A DNA stretch of 64,000 bases. Origin: Euglena gracilis (lineage: Eukaryota; Euglenida; Euglenophyceae; Euglenales). The notes under the pieces are model-generated. The model did no database searches, was not told the DNA's origin, and saw nothing but the letters and a program-made list of their open reading frames with translations. A program made the translations under genes and the position numbers. The stretch is taken from the NCBI GenBank assembly GCA_039621445.1, contig CP154957.1, forward strand, positions 44,326,309 through 44,390,308. The letters are read 5' to 3'. Shown in pieces: positions 56,648-64,000 of the stretch; the stretch's first letter is position 1, and every line of letters begins with the position of its first letter.

Positions 56648-59600
56648 AAGGCTTCCCCTGTATTCCTGGCCACACCTCCCGTCACAACGGCCCCACCCCC
56701 CACCCCACCCCCTGTCCCTCCCCCAACCCCGCAGGCGGAGCCCACCCCAGTCATCCAGGTGTGCCACGTATCCCAGTGCCACAGTCCCCGCTGCACATCC
56801 CCAGGCCGAGACCTCCGCGGAGGCGAAGGCGGTGCTGGCGGCTACCACCCTGCTTGTGGCCCAGCTGCACGCCTCCCAAGGGGAGGCTGCGCGTGCCTTG
56901 GAGGCCCAAGCAGGCGGTGGCCGATTGATTCCCCGTCTATTTCTTCTTCGTTTCTTCCTTGTTTAGTTTTCATTTGTTGGTTTAGTTTTTTCTTTGTGAG
57001 GGGTGAGCGCTCACCTGTTTCTCACCCGACGCTTTGGGGGAGGTCTTTGAACATTGGTTGTACATGTGCTTGAGAAACTATATTTGACGTGGACAGAACT
57101 TCCGAACTCAAGACTTTCAGATTGAAGTTGGTGGTTGGCTTCATGCCGTTTGCAGTCGCGACCCTCAGTTCTGAAAGTGAGGTGATGGTTGTATTTTCTT
57201 TCAAGTATTCCAGATTGAGCATAGGCGGAAATGTTTTGGACAAAACTGGGAAGGCAAATTGCCAAAATAATTAAAAAATCCAGAATCAGTCTGTTGCTTA
57301 AGGGTTCGCAGTACCCCCCTGGGGGGGTGGACTGCAGCTAGTCCAAATTTGGAAAGCGGAAATCCTAGTGGACCCCAGGGTTTTTGGTATAAGAAGGGCG
57401 TACAGGGTTTAAGTGGAGGTTTGCCCCCCCCCCCCTCCTGGGCTGGAGGGGGGTCTGGACCAGCCCCTCCCCCCCACCTGAGAGGGGGGTCTGGGCCAAC
57501 CCGGGGGGGGGGGGAGGTGGCAGTACCCGGGATCCCTCCCAAAGGGTCGGATTTTTCCTTCCGGTGCTTTGCGCCGAAATTTTTTTTTGCATCTTTGCCA
57601 ACTTTTTGCCAAAAAGTGCCCAAAATGGCACTTTTGGCCGTTTTTGGGGGGGGGGTCAAAAATTTTCGGCCCGGCGCTGTGCGCTGGGCCAAACATTGGT
57701 CTCCCAGACCACTAATTAGGCGGGGAGGATGCCCCCCCCCCTCCTGGACCAGAGGCACATGGGGGTGGTTTCGGACCCCCCCACCTGCCCTTTTTTCGAA
57801 GCCTAGTGGACCCCCTTAGTTACACCAAGGCTTCTTGTCTGTTTATGGCCAGCGCAAACTTCTGGGCCAGTTCTGGCCCAGTTTGCTGTGTGGTGGACCC
57901 CCCCCCCCGGGGGGGGGGTCTGCTAGCAGGGCTAGCTAGTGGAAATTTTTTTCATTGACACGCAGCAGGAAGTGGCAAAGTTTCTTTAGCCCCCAAAACT
58001 GGCCAAACAGCCCATTTTTCTGTTTTTAGGACAAAAAATTTTGGAACAGAATCAGCCAAAAAAATGCACAAAAAACCTCTTTTCCACCTCGGCGCACAGC
58101 ACCGGAGGAATTTTTTTTCCAGCCGGGGGGACCAGCATTATTATTTTTAAGGTGAAAGTTTTCAGCATTTATTTTTAGGTTTTTTGAGGCTTTTTTAAAG
58201 GGTTTTAAGGTTTTTTTTTAAAAGGCATTTAAAATTTTTAGGATTTTTGAAGGCGACTATTTTCCAAGGGCGGTCAAATAGCCATCCGGGCATCGAACCA
58301 ACGTCACTCCAGGTTGAAAATAAAACCTTCAGAAACCCATTATTTTGAGTTTTGGGTGGATAGACAACGTTCCAGCGATGGCAGAAATCATTTCTTTTAC
58401 TTAGAGTTGACACATTTTTGTCGAGATTTTGCGATTTCTTTTTGCTCAAAATTCGAAAAGTTTTCCAGGACAAAATTATTAAGGTTTTTTTTAAGGTTTT
58501 TTTTAAAGGTTTTTAAGGCATTTTGGCCAAAAATTTTAAGGCGTTTTAAGGTTTTTTTAATGCACCTGAAAAATAATGCCTGGGGGGGATCCCGGACCCA
58601 CCGGGAAGAGGGGGGTCTAGCTAGTCCATTCTTCCAGTGTCTAGCAACATGGCCAGCCAGTGGACCCGCCGGGTCTTTAAGCAAGAGCCATTACAGATTG
58701 TTTTTAGGAAATTTCCCCGAATTTTGGACCATTTTCGGAAATGGTGTATTTCATTATAGGTCTAACCTTTTTTAAAACGCGTGATGCCAAATTTTCTGGG
58801 TCTATTTTAAGGACTTCATAACTACAATTCGGTCGTCTTGAGGATGGTTCTTGATCTGGAGACTTCTTTGCAGGTCTTTGTTACTCCCTACCTAATCCAC
58901 CCAGTACCTCTCAAAAGCCTTCGGACGTTCTCCCCCCCTCATAATTGACAAAGCGGAGGTCTTCTTTGCCAACTTCTCGAGGAAAAATACACACCATACA
59001 GATTTTTTTTGCAGGTGTTGTATTTTGGATTTTTTTTGGATTTTTTGAGTATTGTTTTGCTGTGCCTTTCAAAGAAAAAAGATCCGCACGAAAAATTGTT
59101 TTTCAGTTTTTCACAGTTTTTTTCATCCTCAAACCCCCATATGATTTTGCCCCCTGCAAAGTCAGTGGACCGATCTTTTTGGCCCCCACCCCCAAAGTTA
59201 TTTGGGCAGTACCGAAAACCAGTGGTGCCACTTTACCACTTTCCTAGAAGCAATGCGCTCTCAAATGCCGTTTTTATTGACAAATGAAACATAATTTTAT
59301 GCTTCTGTTTGTCAGATCACCCCTTGATTTTCCAAAATGATGCCCCATTTTCCACATTTTTCCTTGTGAAGGCGGGGCAAAGTTATTCGGACAGATCTTC
59401 TTCGGCTTTCCCCTCTGTGAAATTATTGGGCACGCAAAGCTTTAGGACCCTGCTTTAGGAAGTTATTTGGGGCATTACTGAGTATTTTTTGGAACAGTGG
59501 TGTAATTTTTGTAAGTGCTTTTCAGCAGGATTTGGGCTCTCAAATGGATTTTTCATTGTATGTACAGTTTTGTCAGTTTTTTTATGTATTTTTTTTTGCA

Positions 59601-62600
59601 CTGCAGTTCGTTACCTGCTTGTGTGCATATTTTGCACCTCCCTGGATTGGGCACACATTAATTTGTTTCCGCAAATGAAAGGAAAAGTGCACAAGGATAA
59701 AAGGTGTGCTAATCGCGTTCCCCACATGGGATTGCCCACCCCAAGAGCCTGACCGCAGCCTGGGGGCATGTCCAACTCCTGCAGCAACGGGAGAAGTCGG
59801 CGATGGAACGCTCACGGGGGTTTGCCAACTGGAATTTGAATCCATCCCCCACCCAAGCAGGAAATGGAAGGCTAGCCCACTTCAACACAGTTCCCCCTCC
59901 CCCAACGAAGCAGACCAAGTCTCCCCCCCCCCAAATTCAGTGACAACTGCAGTAGGAGTTGGAGGGGGGGGGGGCTGCACGCTTCTTTTTCTGCAACCGC
60001 GGATGGCCTGACCCCTCCCCTGCGCCGCGTCGCATCGCCACCCACCCACTCACCACACGCACAGCCGACTCATCACCGGTGTCATCTCACCGCCCGTTGT
60101 GTCTCGCATCATCGCACGACTGACCCCCCCCAACCGGCTGCTCCATCGCACCGCCCCGCCGGAGAGTTGGCCCTGGCCCGGCGGGAGCAGGAGCTGGAGG
60201 ACCAGGCGGCGGACCAGCAGCAGAAGGAGCTGGAGCTGGGCGACCTGCGCCGCCAGCTGGAGGAGCAGCGCGCCCAGTGCGACGCGCTGGACGGCCTGCT
60301 GCAGGAGCACCAGAGGGAGCGGGAGGAGGCGCAGGCGTTGAGGCAGCAGGTGGGCCCCTGCCCAGGGGTGGATGGAAGGAGGGTGCCCAGCAGGGTTGTA
60401 TGGGAAGCCCCGCAAACACGAGGTATGCGGTAGTGGGGGTTACCCCCGGGTAAGGTGGTAGGGGGGACCCACCCTCCCTCCAGGCATGGTCCCCCCAGCC
60501 CCCGCCAAATTTCAGTCCAATGGACTGGGGAGGTATATGGGAGCAGATATTTTTTCAGTGGTGGGTGGGGGGGGTCGACCACCCCCACCACCTCTTCCCG
60601 TATTTCCGGGAGCACCAATTTTTGGACCCGAAAATTTTTCCCGGCGCCTTTGGCACCGGGTGTATTTTGGCCCATTTTGGAACCCACATAGGAGGTCCCC
60701 CCAAAGACCCCCCAAAACCCCATTTTTTCACACCTTCCAAAATTTCAACATTTCCTCAAAATTTTGATTCTGAGAGGTTTTTGAAGCAAAAAATGCTGTT
60801 GAAAAACCAGAAAATTCCAAGGCAAAATGTGTTAATGAAATTTGACTGCGCCAAAATTTGGTCCAATTTTTTTGACCTTTGTTTTTTTCACCCCCTCTTA
60901 AAAACTACCAATTTTTAACCCTGAAATTTTTTGAGATTTTTTTGAGAAAGTATGTGGTTTTCCATCAAAAAAAATGTATTTTGGGTTCATTTTTCGAAAA
61001 AAATTTCAAAAATTTTCCCTGGCCAACATCCCCATTTTCCCAAAACTGGTGAAAATGCTGTGGTTGGTTGGGGGGGGGTCCTTCCCGTTCTGCCCTGGGG
61101 GTGGTGGGTGGGTTGGTTGGTCCTGCCACCCGGGAATGGGGGTCAGGTATTCCCGGGGGGGGGGGGGGGGGGGCTGGGAACCCCCAGAAAGATCAATTTT
61201 TCCTCTTTGGTGCCTCGAGAAAGTACCCAAGAGGGCATTTTTTGCTCGATGTCTGAGCAGTTTTCCTTTTCCAGCCTGGCGCAAAGTGCCAGGCTGGAAA
61301 TCGGCCATTTTGGCCGTGCCATTGTTCAGGGGATGCCTTTGTTTAGGGTTGTCTCAGTGTCAGGGCCTTCACCCACCCCACCTGGCCGTCTTTCAAAGTC
61401 AGCTTCACTCCCTCCCTGGCAAGTGCACTTGGACAGACAGCTCCAGGTCCAGGAACCCAAAAGATGTCGAAATGTTCACTCCATCTCTTTTCCCCAGAAG
61501 ATGCATTATTTTTTTTGCCAAAGTTTCCCTGAGTGTCGGATTAAGTTGGCCGTTCCAGGAAAAGAAGTCTTCGCCCACACTTTGTGACGGGTTAAAAATC
61601 GTCCGTCACTTTGGCTGTGCCAAAGCTTTGGTGAGGCTACGTTGTGAGGTTCAGACTTCCTATGCGCACCTGGCTTAACCCCCAGTGACCTGGGGGGGCC
61701 TTGCTCCTGGCAGTGGCCGAATGTGGGATGGCTGACTGGTCTTTTTTTGGAGTGACCGACTGGTTTTTGGCACCAGATCTGGGGGGTCAGACACAACTGG
61801 CCGATAGTGGCACCGAAGGCACTGGATATTGTTTTTTTTTGAAAATTTGGCCAAAATTTATTGATTTTCGGTTAGTTTTTGCACGAGTGGCCAGGGTTAC
61901 CCCCAGGGTAGGAGGTGGTTTTTTGAAAGGGAATTTCTCCAGGGGTCGGCACACAAAGGTATGATGCGTAGCTTTCCGGGCCAACCTGTCTGTTCCCCCA
62001 GGTGGAGGTGGCGGTGCGGGCGTGCGAGGAGGCGCTGCAGAAATCGGCCACCGCAGAGCGGCAGCTGGTGGAGAAGCAGAAGTGTGTGCCGAGCGCTCAG
62101 CGGCGAGCGCCGATTCAGTGGACTGCCTGCACTCCTGCACTTCTGCTGGCGTGGCAACTCTGGGTCCCGAACCCCCCCCCCCACCTGGTGGAGTCGTGCC
62201 GTGGCCCATGAAGTGGAGTCGTGGAGTGGCCCATGGACCGGTCTGCCGGCCAGGTATGTCCACGAGCTGCGGCAGCAGGAGACCGCCATTGTGCAGCAGC
62301 TGCATAGCCTGAAGGTCTCCACTCAAAAGGCCGAGGCTCGGGTGGCCGCCTTGACGGCGGAGCTGAAAGCGCAGGCACAGGAGGTTAGTTTCGGCCGCCT
62401 CCCTGCCAGGGTTTGGATGTAAAGGAGGTTTCCTTTGTTTTGGGAGGTTGTGCCCCCCCCCCCCCCCGACCCTGCCCAAGCCCAAGCACAGACATCAAGA
62501 GCTCAGAGGGTTCAGACCGATTCCAGAAGATTGACTGGGGTACTGGAATATTGGGACTGGGAAATGTTGAACTGTTTTTGACAAATTATTATGTGATGTA

Positions 62601-63635
62601 CAATTTGTAGAATGCTGCTTCTCAGCAGGAGCATATTTTTTTTTAAAACGTATGTTGGACCGCTTTCGTTGCATTTCATTTTACCTCATCGATGCTAGGT
62701 TTTGTCTGGCCTGTGTGGAAAGTTTCCTTTTTTTGTGTTATTTTCTAACCATCCAGTACGTGGCTGTTCCATTAGGTGGAACAACTGATTTCACCATAAC
62801 AACAACCGTCTGCTACTACCTGCTCTGTTTGACCCACAACTTGGGGCAAACAGCCACAATAACCTGGAGGGGACCCTTGGTTGTAGGTTTTACAAAATCT
62901 GCTCCTCCGTTTTTCCAGTGAAACCCTGGCGGGGCTTATTATTGCAACTGCTGTGTTTCTCTCCCACATCAATTCTGAGGGTGGGGCACACAACCAGAAG
63001 GTTTCATTATAAGTGGGGGCACAGTGGGCCTGTGGATCCATTAGTCACTGTTCACGCGACAAATCATTTTGAGGAATTGAAACGGGTGTGAATGGTTTGC
63101 GTGTGCCGGCGCTGGGCACACCTCCCCACTCCCCAGAATGTGGTGCTGAGCAAGCAGCAGGAGGACCTGCTGATCAGGGTGGCGGCGCTGGAGCACGAGC
63201 TGTCCGAAAAAGTGTCGGCGGTGGAGCAGCTGTCCCAGACGGTTGCGGCGCTTACCCAGGAGGTACCGTGTCGCTGCATGCTTCTTTTTGAAGGAACGTC
63301 GCACCCCCCCTCCCCAGGGCAGGGGGAGCTGGGTGCTATGGGCAGGTAGGAGGGGGGGGTTGGAGTGTGTATGCTATGGCACATCCCTGGTGCCGAAAAT
63401 CACCATTTTCCAGGGAAGATTGCCTGGTCGCAAAACCGCCCCCCGGGGGGATTTGCCTGCCGTGAGTGGACACCCCAGAGAAGGAAGCTCCTTCCCTCCC
63501 CGCTGTGGGTGTTAAAAAGCTGCAACTTTCTGTACGCTGGCAGCATTGCACCTTTTTTCTGCGGCACGACAGGTGGAGGACAAACACGCCCTACAGCACA
63601 GGGCAGGGCTGCATGCTGAACAGCCTTTGTTAAGG
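56648..63635 (+). CDS. Intron-rich gene for a long coiled-coil protein (partial, runs off the window)
   Basis: Phase-compatible exons: 56648(?)-56758 (proline-rich, ...TPQAEPTPVIQ), 56805-56916 (AETSAEAKAVLAATTLLVAQ...), 60165-60349 (LARREQELEDQAADQQQKEL...QALRQQ), 62002-62081 (VEVAVRACEEALQKS...VEKQ), 62254-62383 (YVHELRQQETAIVQQLHSLK...AQAQE), 63137-63262 (NVVLSKQQEDLLIRVAALEH...ALTQE), 63573 onward (VEDKHALQ). Donors are GTGTGC, GTGGCC, GTGGGC, GTGTGT, GTTAGT and GTACCG; acceptors end CAG or GAG. The 80-nt exon leaves two bases that the next exon completes, and the others join in phase 0 or 1/2 as required. The protein is rich in E, Q, A, L and R in heptads, a coiled coil of structural, motor-tail or golgin type; the identity is unknown. 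Introns run from 46 nt (doubtful) to 3.2 kb and hold the repeats listed separately. Confidence 0.65.
57291..57372. repeat. Dispersed repeat with TGGACTGCAGCTAGTCCA hairpin
   Basis: Begins TTGCTTAAGGGTTCGCAGTACCC, then a G-run, TGGACT-GCAGCT-AGTCCA and AAATTTGG...GCG.AAATCC. Nearly the same order occurs at 63690-63775, and a diverged version at 42365-42430. Confidence 0.85.
57400..57800. repeat. Dispersed repeat family with GGCGC triloop hairpins (copy 2)
   Basis: C/G-run blocks, hairpin 57563-57575 (GGTGC-TTT-GCGCC, one wobble), AAGTGCC/GGCACTT near 57615-57634, hairpin 57668-57690 (10-bp arms, loop TGT, one wobble), then a second C-run block. Colinear with 43440-43800. Confidence 0.8.
57915..58130. 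repeat. Dispersed repeat (pair with 63785-63985)
   Basis: Shared order: GTCTGCTAGCAG, GTGGAAATTT, CCAAAACTGGCCA, GCCCATTTT, GAA.AGAATCAGCCAAAAA, CACCTCGGCGCACAGCACCGGAGGAATTTTTTTTCCAG or variants. Confidence 0.8.
58131..60160. other. Long intronic or intergenic stretch without recognised features
   Basis: T-rich DNA with repeated TTTTAAGGTTTTTT motifs (58170-58560). GACCCACCGGG and GGACCCGCCGGGTC palindromic sequence lies near 58594-58676. No gene seen; within my gene model it is intron. Confidence 0.5.
60530..60680. repeat. Dispersed repeat with CCCGGCGCC-TTT-GGCACCGGG hairpin
   Basis: GGGGTCGACCACCCCC, CCGTATTTCCGGGAGCACCAATTTT, then the triloop hairpin 60640-60660 (one mismatch). Colinear with 51230-51340. 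Confidence 0.75.
60935..61085. repeat. Dispersed repeat (pair with 36735-36870)
   Basis: See 36428-36960; same word order, including CCCCATTTTCCC.AAAAC.GGTGAAAATG. Confidence 0.7.
61150..61400. repeat. Dispersed repeat with 15-bp-arm triloop hairpin
   Basis: A G-run at 61156-61174, then a hairpin centred on AAA (61283-61285) with 12 stem pairs from CCAGCCTGGCGC to GTGCCAGGCTGG plus three flanking T-A pairs. Related to the family at 43440-43800. Confidence 0.85.
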
Positions 63636-63655
63636 GTTCTCTATTATCCTCTCTC

Positions 63656-63683
63656 TCTGTGTGTGTGTGTGTGTGCGTGTGTG
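63656..63683. repeat. Short (TG)n tract
   Basis: About 28 bp of TG with one CG. Confidence 0.9.
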
Positions 63684-63689
63684 CCAGTC

Positions 63690-64000
63690 CATTGCTCAAG
63701 GGTTCACAGTGCCCCCCCCTCCTCCAGGGGGCTGGACTGCAGCTAGTCCAAATTTGGCCAGCGAAAATCCAAAGTGACTCTCCTCCCCAAGGGGCTGTCT
63801 GCTAGCAGTGGAAATTTGGAAGCAAAGCACCAAATTTTTTTTGGACCCCCAATACTGGCCAGTAATGCCCATTTTGGGCCATTTTTGGATTTTTTTTTCT
63901 GAAACAAAATCAGCCAAAAAGTGCATTCCAAACCTCATTTCCACCTCGTCGCGAAGCGCCAGAGGAATTTTTTTTTCCAGTTGGGTGACCTCGGACCCCC
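63690..64000. repeat. Dispersed repeats cut by the window edge
   Basis: 63690-63775 pairs with 57291-57372 and 63785-63985 pairs with 57915-58130, in the same order and orientation. The two parts are therefore one larger repeat, here about 310 bp, with extra sequence between them at 57 kb. Confidence 0.8.

Noticed and set aside
58270-58320. T-arm-like GGTTCGATGCCC on the minus strand
   Set aside because: No A-box or paired acceptor in reach.

Overview
The window is eukaryotic nuclear DNA from a large, repeat-rich genome. The evidence is a Ty3/Gypsy chromovirus-type LTR retrotransposon, hAT/DUF659-like fragments, a spliced coiled-coil gene with GT-AG introns, long (CA)n, (TG)n and (CATC)n microsatellites, and about 4.7 kb of homopurine DNA. 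Nothing in it is taxonomically diagnostic. A protist or alga seems more likely than an animal or land plant, but that is only an impression. No operon, ribosome-binding site, CRISPR array or bacterial feature is visible.

Layout. 1-4690 is almost pure A/G on the + strand. 5196-5438 is a hAT transposase-like fragment. 5510-33376 is one old minus-strand LTR retrotransposon (copy A) that holds two later insertions. The first is a younger plus-strand relative (copy B, 16440-30448) that split the gag gene of copy A. The second is a 1023-bp miniature LTR element (31844-32866) in the 5' leader of copy A. Both insertions have target-site duplications; the one around copy B is imperfect.

The Gypsy element encodes, in order, a long coiled-coil Gag with two zinc knuckles, a DTG protease, a DIRS-like 'PPF' segment, reverse transcriptase, RNase H, an HHCC/DDE integrase with a chromodomain, and a third ORF of about 1840 residues that I do not recognise. 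Copy A lacks the protease segment. Copy B lacks RNase H, integrase and chromodomain, and its RT is fused in frame to ORF3. A third piece (copy C, 40223-42057) is almost exactly the segment missing from copy A.

The miniature element is a complete TRIM: two 333-bp direct LTRs with 2 differences, an initiator-Met-type primer-binding site, a polypurine tract and a perfect 5-bp TSD. Each LTR carries a tRNA-related A-box/B-box segment, comparable to the 5S-carrying Cassandra TRIMs of plants.

33465-34728 (minus) carries BED-finger and DUF659 segments of a hAT-like gene. From about 34 to 64 kb the DNA is mostly non-coding. It is built from degenerate dispersed repeats, strong palindromes, G/C runs and microsatellites. 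From about 55 kb to the window end, phase-compatible exons on the + strand outline an intron-rich gene for a long coiled-coil protein that continues past the edge.

The main candidates for something undescribed are the tRNA-bearing TRIM, ORF3, the exact correspondence between copy C and the gap in copy A, the dense short hairpins inside the retrotransposon ORFs, and a dispersed family of triloop hairpins whose stems change but stay paired.
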